Assembly: GCA_947650365.1 (NCBI GenBank)
Contig: OX393551.1
Span: 8,283,041 to 8,347,040 of the forward strand
Origin: Chamaelirium japonicum
Taxonomy: Eukaryota; Streptophyta; Magnoliopsida; Liliales; Melanthiaceae
DNA: 64,000 bases
Direction: 5' to 3'
Positions within the stretch are counted from its first letter, which is position 1; each line of letters starts with the position of its first letter. Below are positions 48,010 through 58,335 of this stretch, piece by piece. The notes beneath the pieces were generated by a model. That model had not been told where the DNA came from. It searched no databases and saw only the letters and a list, made by a program, of their open reading frames with translations. A program made the translations under genes and the position numbers.

Positions 48010-48786
48010 CTCTTTTTTCTCTTCATCGTGGTTCTTCTTTTGCTCTCTTTTGAATTGACGACATTCTCTCTACATGTGGCCCTCATTGCCACAATGGTAG
48101 CATTTGATGTCCTTCCTTGACTTTGATCTCTCTTTTGATCCATCTCGATGGTAAGGCTTCCTACTCTTGCTTCTTCCCCATTTTTTCATAACAAGTGCTT
48201 CCGAGTGCGAATTTTACGAAGATATTCTTCTTGTCTCTTTATTCAACAAGCTACCGGTCACTTGACTCATAGTGACAATCCCATCCAGAGCCGAGTTGCT
48301 AAGCGACACCACAAGCGTCTCCCAACTATCCGGCAGCGAGCTAAGTAGCAATAGTACTTGCAACTCGTCATCAAGCACCATCTCCATAGAGAAAAGTTGA
48401 TTCACCACACTTTGCATCTTATTCAAATGTTCGGCTATGGAGCACCCCTCCTTGTACTTTAAGTTCACTAGCTTCCGGATCAAAAATGTTTTGTTTCCGG
48501 CCGTCTTTCTTTCATAAAGACTCTCTAATTTCTTCCAAAGAGCATATGATGACGTCTCGGTGGATACATGATGGAACATGGTATCATCCAACCATTGCCG
48601 AATGAAGCCCACGGCTTTACGATCAAGCTTTTTTCAATCAACATCACTTGTACCCTCCGGCTTTGCTTCGTCGCCTTCAACCGGCTCATAGAGATCCTTG
48701 CAATACAAGAGGTCTTCCATCTTTGCCTTCCATATCATCCAATTATTCCCATTTAAGCTCACCATCCGACTCACACTAGCCTCCAT
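48010..48786 (-). pseudogene. Copia 1 gag with premature stops
   Basis: ATG at 48784-48786 begins MEASVSRMVSLNGNNWMIWK, a Copia gag N-terminus. A TGA at 48634-48636 replaces an expected Trp codon. Gag continues in frame (FIRQWLDDTMFHHVSTETSS, MQSVVNQLFSMEMVLDDEL, LLSSLPDSWETLV). The zinc knuckle CYHCGNEGHM-stop-REC has a TAG (48070-48072) inside it. Confidence 0.9.
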
Positions 48787-48831
48787 TTCTCACACAAGAC
48801 TTTCGTCGAACACCTTATAGGCGAAGCCTTA

Positions 48832-48843
48832 GCTCTGATACCA
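48832..48843 (-). other. Copia 1 primer binding site
   Basis: On the coding strand TGGTATCAGAGC lies two bases after the 5' LTR. It is complementary to the 3' end of plant initiator tRNA-Met and fixes the element's orientation. Confidence 0.95.
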
Positions 48844-48845
48844 CT

Positions 48846-49721
48846 TGATGGGAAAAGGCCTTGATCTTCCCTCTTTGTGTGGAAATGAAACAAACACCTT
48901 GTATGCGAGTGTGAACACGAGAAAGAAATACAAACCAAGCAAGCACAAAAAGAGAGAGACACACGGATTTATGTGGTTCACCCCAAATTGGGCTACGTCC
49001 ACAGGCACGATGAGCCGAAGCTCGGGTTTTACTAGCAATGATGGAAAGACATCATGGATTACACCCAACACCTTGTCTTCTCCTCCTTGCTTGAAACCCC
49101 CACCTCCTTAGGATTCAAAGAACCCTAGAAATCCCTCTCTTCAACTAGAAGAGGATCTCAAAAACCATCTCCATCAATGGAGGGAAAGGAAAGATTTGAT
49201 CGTACCCCTTTATCTTCTTCGGCTGCAACAACGAATGCTTCTTTGCTCTCAAGGTTTTCTCTCTAAGAGAAAACCCCTCTTTTGTGCTCTCCCCAATTTC
49301 ACTCAAGCCCCAAAAAGCTCTCTCTATGGTCCCCCAAGGACCCATAGGATGATTAAATCCAGCAGATGAAGCAAGTGGACCGTTGGATTAAGAGATTGAT
49401 CCAACGGCTCCAAACATAAAACTGAAATCTGCACTTAGAAACAGAGTGCAAAAAGTAATCACAGGGCTGACTTCAGATCGCTGTATCTTCCTCAATACTC
49501 ATCAGAATTTAGCGATTCTAGATCCGTTGAAAAGCTTGACATGTCCTCTACAACTTCTATGTAGACACCTAAGCCAAAATCCAACTCTATCAACTGCTGC
49601 AGATGCTCAAAGATCAGCCCCTGCAGAGCCAGTTCCACGCAGTGGCCGGTTGCAAGAATGATCCGAGAACAAATGCGATGCCCAACTTGGGTCTTGTCCT
49701 TATGGGGATGGATACTCAACA
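48846..49721 (-). repeat. Copia 1 5' LTR (876 bp)
   Basis: TGATGGGAAAAGG...ACTCAACA. It matches 24678-25548 with scattered substitutions and small indels. Confidence 0.94.
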
Positions 49722-50358
49722 TAGGGTAGCAAGAAAGTCACTGAGACAAATGGGATTAACTCTGCTCTGTTTTGATGGTTTTACTTGTTTTTTTCTTTTT
49801 TCTTTTTCTTTTCTTCTCCCTCACTGAAATATAGAAGCATAGGAAATGGAATGGCAGGTGCTGAATGCAGTGGGATTTTTAAAATACACGATGACGAATC
49901 CGATCTTATACCGACCACTCTGCGGGTAATGATAAGAAGGACTTGGGCTTATCCCACAAAATGTTCATAAAGACCCACATAAAGACACCTAAAAAGATCC
50001 AAATAGGGAAGGACAATCCAACATAAAAGAGACAGAAGTAACACAAGTACTCAACAATCCTAGTCCAGATTCGATTACCGTTGTAATCATCATCAAAGAT
50101 GAAAGGTCAAGAAACTTAATTTATTGACATGCACATGGAGCATACATCATCATAATAATAATCATCCAAGACTTGTCCCATTAAGAAGGGATCGACTATG
50201 GGGTACAACTCTAATCAGGACGGTTGCGTAAAAGGATTGAAATCGATCTGTGAAATTAACCCTCCAGAATTGGTGCCAAAACCTAATCAAAGCAACCTGT
50301 TTTGAGCGGGGACCACGAAGAAAACTAGATAGCCAGTTGACGGCTAGGGAGACAACAG
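49722..50358. repeat. Segmental duplication copy A, right part
   Basis: It continues copy A after the Copia and matches parts of 58125-60223. Relative to B it lacks about 1.16 kb (B 58336-59500) and about 0.3 kb (B 59599-59917); both joints have short matching ends. No gene. Confidence 0.85.
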
Positions 50359-50534
50359 ACACAGGGTTTTCATGCATCGCACAGGTCCTCTGCTGTTTTC
50401 TTAATAAGAGAAGATTTCTTGAATACAGCACTACGTTGTACGGGCATTCCCATTAAAAAAATTCTCACAAAAAGAAATGTTGTTATTGGCACCCCACCAA
50501 TTGATAAGGGCACATAACATAATATAAAGAGAAA

Positions 50535-50690
50535 GCTATTTTGCAACTCACTTTGCCGACCTAATGTGGTAAGATTATAATTGTTAATTGCACCCAGCGG
50601 CCAGTGATTTACACTCAGTCCCAACTTGCAGGCAAACGGATCGCTATCATCGGGTGCCACATTAGGTCGGCAAAGAAAAATTGGCAAATT
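50535..50690. mobile_element. Foldback MITE, copy 4
   Basis: Arms CTTTGCCGACCTAATGTGG and CCACATTAGGTCGGCAAAG are perfectly complementary over 19 bp. The loop and flanks match copy 3 at 12186. Confidence 0.8.
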
Positions 50691-50883
50691 GATAAAGGCA
50701 CCGCCAGCTCCACCATCGCTGTTGTGGGTCCCATTCACCCCACCGCGCCGATCCCTTGCTATAGAGTTTAATACAATAACTTATTGTCTTTTTTTTTTGG
50801 TATTTGCAATGTCCACGTTTTTTTTTGGGTAAGAAGTAGAGGTTTTATTCATGACGTCCAAGCCTGCTGAAACTCATTATTAC

Positions 50884-51039
50884 TGTTAGTATTATAGTCT
50901 ATTATAGTCCCACCTCGGTTGTGGTAACACAATGATATACGTTCTCCCTCTATATATAGAGAGGTAGTATTATGTAATGAGAGAGATTGCAGAAATAATA
51001 TACGGAGTTTTTCCTCCAAAATCTACTGTGTTCGTAACA
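50884..51039 (+). repeat. Copia 2 5' LTR
   Basis: 156 bp, TGTTAG...GTAACA. CTATATATAGAG near 50955 is a likely TATA element. Confidence 0.95.
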
Positions 51040-51725
51040 TGGTATCAGAGCCGGGTTCTTAACCCGTGCTTCTCTCTCTCTCTCCGAGCACCGTCCGAGC
51101 TCTTAACCCGTTGCTTCTCCCCCGGCCCGGCCGTCCGTCGTCCGTCCGACGACACCGGAGCCGTCCGTCGACACCGTCGACACCGGAGCCGTCCACGGCG
51201 CTGCTCCCCTCCGTCGACACCGGAGCCGTCCGTCGACACCGGAGCCGGCCACGGCGCTGCTCCCCTCCTGCCCGGCCGAGTGCTGTCCGTCGACCTCGAC
51301 CCTGCACCGGAGCGAGCCCCCTGCGCCTGGTCCCCGATCACCGGCCCCGGCCCTGCGCCCGGTCCCCGACCACCGGCCCTGCCCTGGCCCTGCACCCTTC
51401 CGCTGCGCCCGTCTCCGGCCTCGCGCCGCCCCCCCCGGCACCGGAGCCGAACACGCGCCCCCCGGCACGAGTCCGAACCGCACCGTGCAAATATCCCGCA
51501 CGGGACACGTATCCCGCACCGGACACATATCCCGTACCGGATAAGTATCCCGCACCAATATCTATCCCGCATCGGACGAGTATCCCGCACCATACCTATC
51601 CCGCACCGGACGAGTATCCTGCATCTTTACCTATCCCGCATCAGTGTCTATCCCACACCAGTGCCTATCCCGCACCTGTGCATATCCCGTACTGCTCTTC
51701 CTACCTGCGCTGCGCCCTGTAACTC

Positions 51726-52853
51726 ATGGCCTTTTCTGATCAGGCCTCTGGAGTGTCCTCAGCCCAGTTCTCGGCAACACCTATCGAGCAGACAAGGGAT
51801 TTTCTCCCAGTCTCTACGGACTTTCCTCTTGTGACAGTCGTGGATTGGACTGCATAGTCGGCTACAGTCCGGAGTATTTTGGATGGCCGTGCCTTATACG
51901 GTCACCTCGACGGCTCAACTCCTGCTCCTACTGCAACCTCTACAGCAACTTCTGATTCTTGGAGTGTTCGTGACCGCCGCGTTCGTGCCTTTCTAGTTGC
52001 CTCGGTCGATCACTCTCTTCGTGCAGATCTTGTCACTTTTTCTACTGCGGCAGAGCTCTGGGCCCACCTTACTGAGCGCTTTGTGGAACAAAGCGGGGCC
52101 CGCGAGTATCAGCTCTTATCTCAGGCCCAGTCTGCTCAGCAGGGGGAGCAGACCATTCAGCAGTTTCATAGCCTTATGCGCGGCTATTGGCGTGAGCTCC
52201 AGGCCTTGGAGCCCCCTCTGTTGGAGGTATCAAGAGTCAGTGCCTCCTGGCGTGAGTTACAGCTTTTTCGGGAACGACGACAACTTTACCAATTTCTGAT
52301 GGCTCTTCGCCCCGAGTTCTCTCCTCTTGCAGGTCAGCTGATTCATCGAGATCCGCTTCCTCGTCTCGATGCTGTCATCGCTGAGCTTCTTGCCGAGGAG
52401 ACACGTCTGCGCACCGTGGCTGCACGCCGGGCACCTGTACCCTCTAGCTTTGAGGGGGTTTTAGCGGCCACTCACCCCCCAAAAATTCCTTTTTTTCGGG
52501 GTAGATCTCGTCCCGCCGGTCTGCCTGATACTCGGCGATGCATCCACTGTGGCAAGACGAGGCACACGATTGACTCATGTTGGCTTCTCCACCCAGAAAA
52601 GCGTGCAAGCCCACCTCCCCGTAATCGACCTGCGGCTGCCGTTGCTAGCACTACTATTCCTGCCCCCTCTTCTACCACACCTACTACGACGAATCGCCTT
52701 CAGCGTCTCGAGATGCGTCTTGAGCAGCTCCTTTTACAGCCTACTGCTGGTCTTTCCGGGTCCCCCCTTCGGTCTCTCTGCCTTCTCTGCCACCTCGGGT
52801 ACCTTTGCACCTTGGATTATGGACTCTGGGGCCTCTCACCACATGACCCCTGA
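51726..52853 (+). pseudogene. Copia 2 gag
   Basis: ATG at 51726 starts MAFSDQASGVSSAQFSATPI; an in-frame TAG lies at 51855-51857. The frame resumes through RALYGHLDGST, a UBN2/gag_3-type core (VRDRRVRAFLVASVDHSLRA, TERFVEQSGAREYQLLSQAQ) and a CCHC knuckle CIHCGKTRHTIDSC. Protease begins in another frame at about 52800. Confidence 0.88.
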
Positions 52854-53505
52854 CCACTCTATTCTTACTGCATGTTCTACCGCCCACCGCATTCCTCCGA
52901 TCCATACTGCAGATGGCTCTTTTCTAGCCATCTCGCAGACTGGGTCCATCACTTCGGGCTTTCTCTCTTTACCATTTGTTCTACATGCTCCTCAGCTTCG
53001 CATGAACCTGATTTCTATTAGTAGCCTTTGTAATTCTGGTCTGACAGTTGCTTTCTCTCCCTCTTTTTGTGTTGTGCAGGATTCACGCTCGGGACAGAGG
53101 ATTGGTGCTGCTCGTAGGGTTGGTGGCCTATATCACCTGGAGTATCTTCATTTATCTCATGTCTCACCGTCGGTCGTCTGTAGTGCTGTTTCTTTTGATG
53201 CCGACCTGTGGCATCGGAGGCTAGGTCATGTGTCTGAACCTCGACTTAAAAGTCTTTTCCAATCTGGTGCTTTAGGTCGGGGTTCCTTCTCTCGTCTTTC
53301 TTTTTGCACCGGATGTCAGTTGGCTAAGCATTCTGCTAGCCCCTTTTCTACCACTTTGTCTCAGTCCTGTAATCCGTTTGATCTAGTGCACTCAGATATT
53401 TGGGGTCCTGCACCTCTTTCTTCTATGAATGGCTATTTTTACTATGTTAGCTTTATTGATGATTATTCTCGTTTTACATGGGTGTCTCCTTCGTCAGCGT
53501 TCTGA
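52790..53505 (+). pseudogene. Copia 2 protease and integrase N-terminus
   Basis: PWIMDSGASHHMTPDHS is the aspartic protease active site; DLWHRRLGHVSEPRLKS and CTGCQLAKHS form the integrase zinc finger; HSDIWGPAPLSSMNGYFYYV and FIDDYSRFTWV start the integrase core. The frame breaks at about 53485. Confidence 0.9.
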
Positions 53506-55390
53506 CATTTCCACCGTTTATCAGTCCTTCACCAACATGGTTCATACCCAGTTTCATGCACGTATTAAAACTTTTAGGTCTGATTGTGCCCGCGAATATC
53601 TCTCTTCTACAATGCGGTCTATCCTTCAGTCTCATGGGACTCTTTTCCAACAATCATGTCCTAATACTCATGAGCAGAACGGTGTTGCAGAACGAAAGCA
53701 TCGTCATATTCTTGAGACAGCTCGTGCTCAGCTTATCTCTTCGTGCGTTCCTTGCACCTTCTGGGCAGAGGCCATTTTGACCTCTGTCAACCTTATTAAC
53801 ATCACCCCTTCCTCTGTCCTCGCAGGTGCTTCGCCTCATGAGTGTCTCTATGGCACGACTCCTGATTACAGCATGTTGCGTACTTTTGGGTGCACATGTT
53901 TTGTCCTCCTTCCTTCTCATGAGCGTAACAAACTGTCAGCTAGGTCCACTAAGTGTGTTCTCTTGGGCATCAGTTCTGAGCACAAGGGGTATCGTTGCTA
54001 TGACCCCCTAGCTCGTCGTCTTCGCATCTCTCGACATGTCACTTTTGTTGAACATGTTCCTTACTACTCTCCTGCGTCTCAGGATCTCTCCTTCCTTGAG
54101 ATGCCTCCTTCTCTTTCACCTTCTCCTCCTTTCTCCGCTCCTTCTCCTGCTCCTGCTCTTGAGTCTTTACCTCCTGCTCCCGTCGTCGTCCCTGCTACAC
54201 GCTTGAGTTCTTCATCTCCCGCGGATCCCTCGTCTCCTATGTCTGGTTACCCTCCATCCGACATTCCCCCGGTCCCGTCTTCATCTGTCAGTGACTCCTC
54301 TGGTACTCCGTCCACTTCGAGCAGCCTACCTCTACCGGATACGGATCCTCACAGTCCTCCTCGCTACCCCCAGCGCGAGCATCGCCCTCCTGACCGCTTT
54401 GGCTACTCCCCTGATCGCTTTGGTTTTGCAGCTGTCACTTCCTACTCGCCTCAGTTCGTTACCTACCTTACTGCTCTTCATACAGACAGAGAGCCTAGGT
54501 CTTATAGAGAGGCATTGCAGTACCCTGTGTGGCAACAGGCTATGGCTGAGGAGTTTCAGGCTTTTGCGCAGACTCAGACATGGGACGTTGTGCCCCTACC
54601 TCCTGGTATCGCGCCCATCAACTGCAAATGGGTCTTCAAGATCAAGCATCGTCCAAATGGTTCTATTGACCGGTACAAAGCCCGTCTTGTTGCTCGCGGT
54701 TTCACTCAGGAGTATGGGATTGATTATGATGAGACGTTTGCTCCAGTAGCTCAGATGACCACTATTCGGACTCTTCTCGCTGTTGCTGCGGCTAAGGGTT
54801 GGCCCCTATTACAGATGGACGTGAAGAATGCTTTTCTTCACGGTGATCTCTCTGAGGTTGTCTATATGCAGCCTCCTCCGGGCCTCAGCACACCTTCTCA
54901 GCATGTATGTCATCTTCGTCGAGCTATCTATGGCCTCAAACAGGCTCCTCGTGCCTGGTTTGAGCGTTTCCGTCGGGCAGTTACTGAAATCGGCTTTGTA
55001 GAGAGTTTTCAAGACCATTCTATGTTTGTGTGGACTTCCCCCCATGGCCGGGCCATCATCCTTCTCTATGTCGATAACATGATTCTTACTGGTGATGACA
55101 CCCGTGCCATAGCCTCCCTTCAGGAGCATCTTTGGAGCCAATTTCAGATGAAGGATCTGGGTCCTCTGCGTTATTTTCTTGGCCTGGAAGTTGCTAGGAG
55201 CTCTAGGGGGATTCTGCTTTCTCAGCAGAAGTACACAGCTGACATTCTTGCTCGGGCTGCACTATCTGATTGTCGTACAGTCGACACTCCTCTTGAACTT
55301 TATGTGAAACTCCGCCCTACTGACGGTGAACCCCTCTCAGATCCTACCAGATACCGCGAGATAGTTGGTCAGCTCGTCTATCCTGCATCA
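53490..55390 (+). pseudogene. Copia 2 integrase core and reverse transcriptase
   Basis: The frame (within 53429-55540) continues the integrase (TFRSDCAREYLSS, HEQNGVAERKHRHILETARA), a Pro/Ser-rich linker, then RT (INCKWVFKIKHRPNGSIDRY, ETFAPVAQMTTIRTLLAVAA, LQMDVKNAFLHGDLSEVVYM, IYGLKQAPRAWFERF). The catalytic YVDD box reads YVDN (LLYVDNMILTGDD near 55070), so a metal-binding Asp is lost. A frameshift lies near 55385. Confidence 0.9.
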
Positions 55391-56013
55391 CCAGACCGGA
55401 TATTGCCCATGATGTCAGTATTCTCAGCCAGTTTGTGGATGCCCCTCACTCTGTTCACTACGCTGCTCTTCTTCGGACTCTTATGTACCTTCGTGGCACT
55501 ATCACTCGGTCGCTCTTCTTCTCGTCCTCCTCCTCTCTAGCTCTTCGTGTATACTCTGATGCCGACTGGGCAGGGGACCCGACTACTCGGCGCTCGACTA
55601 CTGGTTACTGCCTTTTTTTTGGTGACTCACTTATCTCCTGGAAGAGCAAGAAGCAGAAGGTGGTTTCTCTCTCTAGTACTGAGGCCGAGTTTCGTGCCAT
55701 GGCCACTGCTACAAAGGAGATCGTTCATCTCCGCCGTCTTCTTCGAGATCTTGGTGTTGATACCTCGGGTCCCACTGCTCTTCATTGTGACAACAAAAGT
55801 GCTATTCAAATTGTCAGTAATCCGGTGTTTCATGAGCGGACCAAGCACATTGAACTAGATTGTTATTTCTCCAGAGAGCAGTATGAGGCTGGGACCATCT
55901 CTTTGCCTTATGTCTCTTCGACGGAGCAGATTGCTGACTTATTCACGAAGTGTCATCCATCTCCTCGCTTCTGGTTTCTTATTCGCAAACTCTCAGTGGT
56001 TGACCCACCGTGA
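55390..56013 (+). pseudogene. Copia 2 RNase H
   Basis: The frame 55435-56013 reads SDADWAGDPTTRRSTTGYCL, SLSSTEAEFRAMATATKEIV, DNKSAIQIVSNPVFHERTKH and ends IRKLSVVDPP, the usual Copia C-terminal part. Confidence 0.9.
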
Positions 56014-56031
56014 GTTTGAGGGGGGGGGGGG

Positions 56032-56187
56032 TGTTAGTATTATAGTCTATTATAGTCCCACCTCGGTTGTGGTAACACAATGATATACGTTCTCCCTCTA
56101 TATATAGAGAGGTAGTCTTATGTAATGAGAGAGATTGCAAAAATAATATACGGAGTTTTTCCTCCAAAATCTACTGTGTTCGTAACA
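56032..56187 (+). repeat. Copia 2 3' LTR
   Basis: 156 bp, preceded by GAGTTTGAGGGGGGGGGGGG (polypurine tract). Confidence 0.95.
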
Positions 56188-56360
56188 ATTACAAATCTTA
56201 CACAGAAGCCTCTCCGAAAACATCAGAGGAGATTTTTCAATGTCCACGATATTGAAAAGCACAAAGCTTGGATTTTGGATCACAATCAAAGCACTTACTC
56301 AGTAGCATCAGGCAGATCCAACCAAAATCAAACCCGTTGCCTTTGGTGATCCTAACCACT

Positions 56361-56640
56361 TTTGATATTTATATAACATTTTAGCTCGATCTGTTCAGAT
56401 TATTTACACCCTTGTCGTCCTTAAAATCGCTCAAAGACAAGTTATCCATCCGATCTAATTGATACACGAGTGTGATTCATCAAAAAAAAAAAAAATCACG
56501 AACTCTATTTCTGATCTAATAGAACAGATGAGTCGTTCCCACGATCTCTCTCTCTCTCTCTCTCTCATTGGATGGGTTGGGGGGGGGGGGGGGGGCGGCG
56601 GGGGGCAGGGGGGGGGGGGGGGGGGGGGGGGTGATGAAGG
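56361..56640. repeat. Low-complexity joint: A run, CT tract, long G run
   Basis: A13, then (CT)n at 56547-56568, then a G-rich run (56578-56631) broken only by a few C, A and G-C-G changes. No gene. Confidence 0.85.
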
Positions 56641-56778
56641 TTCAAATGACGTCGCTGAAAGCAACACGAGAAGCTCGGAGGAAACTTCTCGTGGCCTAAC
56701 CATTGACTGGCATCCATAGTACAGTGCTCTGGGTACCTTTAAAAACACCCTAATTACAAATAACCCCCACGGAGTAGT

Positions 56779-56907
56779 GACTCCTCTCCATTTAGGGAAC
56801 TTATGGAACGTTTGTTAGTTGTTGAGAGTCGTCCGATGCAATCTGCAGAGATTGCATCGGACAACTCTCAACGACTAACTAACGAACATTCCCTAAGTGG
56901 AGGAGTC
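56779..56907. repeat. Near-perfect palindrome upstream of HIPP B
   Basis: GTTAGTTGTTGAGAGTCGTC and its complement, centred on ATCTGCAGAGAT. The arms extend out to GACTCCTCTCC / GGAGGAGTC, giving about 60 bp per arm. The transcript would fold into one long hairpin. Confidence 0.88.
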
Positions 56908-56952
56908 AGAACTCTAACCACTTAGCAAACGTGCTAGTTAAGGTTCACTAAG

Positions 56953-56953
<1 letters not shown>

Positions 56954-57028
<75 letters not shown>
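56954..57028. repeat. (GA)n microsatellite
   Basis: About 37 GA units, 115 bp before the HIPP B start. Confidence 0.97.
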
Positions 57029-57031
<3 letters not shown>

Positions 57032-57143
57032 CCCGTAGACTGCTGATTAGCATGCGCTTAACCCTCTGCCTAGATTAGCAGAGAACAAGAGGTAGGTAGC
57101 TCCCAGTTGTAGTTGTATCAAGGCCAACTGTTCCATCCAAAAG

Positions 57144-57665
57144 ATGGGAAAGGTGGGTTGCTTACTTAACTTGCTTCCATCTATCACTAACAAGTAGCAG
57201 TAGAGAGCAGAGTAATTCTGAAAGATCAGACTCACCAACTATTGCTTTATTTGCAGCAAAGGATAGTGGTGAAGGTGTGGATGGGCAGCACGAAGAGGCA
57301 CTCCAAGGCGCTGAAGATAGCCGTTGGATTGCCCGGTAATCATTCCTTTACTGCTGTCCTCAGCCTCCGATTGGTCGGTTAATTGGTCTGTCATATTATT
57401 CGTCTCAGGTGTCCTATCGGCGGCGCTGGAAGGGAACGAGCGGGACCAGATCGTGGTGGTCGGAGAAAGGGTCGATTCCATCGCCCTGACGATAATGCTT
57501 CGGAAGCATATGGGGTTTGCGGAGCTCATGAGGGTGGAGCCAGTCGACGAGAAGAAAGAGAAGAAGGACGAGGGCAAGAGCATGGTGCCGTGTGTGGCCT
57601 GTCCGTATCATGGGAGCGTGGAGATCCAGCAGGGCAACAACTATGACCCTTGCTGCATCCTGTAA
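57144..57665 (+). CDS. HIPP-type HMA-domain protein, copy B (CaaX box CCIL)
   Basis: Three exons (57144-57152, 57257-57335, 57409-57665) encode 114 residues with the same splice structure as copy A. The HMA part is almost unchanged (one visible Val to Met, AELMRVEP) and also lacks CxxC. The C-terminal linker has lost 3 and 8 codons, both in frame. The C-terminus is CCIL instead of CRIM. A final Leu favours geranylgeranylation and the extra Cys adds a possible acylation site, so membrane targeting may differ from copy A. The promoter region differs: the TATA-like stretch and hAT MITE of copy A are missing and a long GA tract is close to the start. It appears intact; expression is unknown. Confidence 0.83.
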
Positions 57666-58335
57666 AGCACTGCTGCACTATGATGCAGGTATACCTCCTA
57701 GGGAATAAACAACTGTGGGAGAATATAGTGGTATACCCCCTCATAGCTCGAGCTGAGTCGGCAATTCAGCTTTGTTTGTTTGATTTATGTTGAATCCAAG
57801 TGATTGTTTCTAGCCGATGTTCCACTAACAGCTCAACAACCGCTCGCACACAGTGTTTCAACAGGGACCTACTTGCACGCAGAGAGATGTTTCAATAAGA
57901 AGAAAGAGAGTCCGACAGGAACATCCGGAAAAGACAGAGTGGAGCCTAGCTCTGATACCAAGAATCCCAAAAAAAAAAATTAAACTCACATTCCGAATTT
58001 TGGGGCAATGACAAAAAACCCCACTGCACGCAAGAAATAAATGGACGACAATGGAAGTAACATAAATCAACTCAAGGAAACATCAATGGGCGACAATGGA
58101 AGTAAAAATGTAGTCATGAATGTTTAGGGTAGCAAGAAAGTCACTGAGACAAATGGGATTTAGTTTTGATGGTTTTACTTATTTTTTCTTTTTCCTTTTT
58201 CTTTTCTTCTCCCTCACTGAATTATCATAATGAAAGAAGCATAGGAAATGGAATGGCAGGTGCTGAATGCAGTGGGATTTTTAAAATCCACAACGACGAA
58301 TTCGATCTTATACCGACCACTCTGTGGGTAATGAT
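57666..58335. other. HIPP B downstream region
   Basis: No gene is seen. It matches both sides of the Copia 1 insertion in copy A. Confidence 0.6.

Larger units (their letters stand above)
24678..49721 (-). mobile_element. Copia LTR retrotransposon 1, split by nested insertions
   Basis: The element begins TGATGGG and ends CAACA, with target duplication TAGGG on both sides (24673-24677, 49722-49726). Copy B of the duplication has a single TAGGG at 58125-58129, the empty site. Coding direction is minus: PBS next to the right LTR, polypurine tract next to the left LTR. It spans 25 kb, but about 19.2 kb of that is an inserted CACTA element. The original Copia was about 5.8 kb. Motifs resemble Tork/Tnt1-type elements. 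LTRs differ by roughly 3-4% over the first 140 bp I compared. Stops and frameshifts make it inactive. Confidence 0.93.
50884..56187 (+). mobile_element. Copia LTR retrotransposon 2 (Ale/Retrofit-like)
   Basis: LTRs of 156 bp (50884-51039, 56032-56187) start TGTTAG and end GTAACA and differ at two positions. The target duplication is ATTAC. TGGTATCAGAGC (51040-51051) is the initiator-tRNA-Met PBS and a long G run precedes the 3' LTR. The order gag-PR-IN-RT-RH is Copia. Very short LTRs and a small size (5.3 kb) fit the Ale/Retrofit group. An unusual GC-rich leader (51086-51725) includes repeats of TATCCCGCACCGGACAC type. Several frameshifts and one stop in gag make it inactive. Confidence 0.93.
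50811..56360 (-). repeat. Retroposon-like repeat, copy 3, split by Copia 2
   Basis: Segments 50811-50883 and 56188-56360 together match 18650-18895. The Copia insertion separates them at ATTAC. Confidence 0.6.

Noticed and set aside
24678-49721. Endogenous pararetrovirus
   Set aside because: Domain order (PR-IN-RT-RH), true LTRs and TSDs show Copia; no movement protein or coat motifs are seen.
50977-51834. 285-codon Pro/Arg-rich frame and minus-strand partners
   Set aside because: They overlap the Copia 2 LTR/PBS/leader and arise from GC-rich repeats; gag begins at 51726 in its own frame.
56578-56631. G-quadruplex or regulatory role for the long G run
   Set aside because: Long G runs here and at 5069-5105 are also typical of sequencing or assembly slippage; I cannot tell, so no function is claimed.
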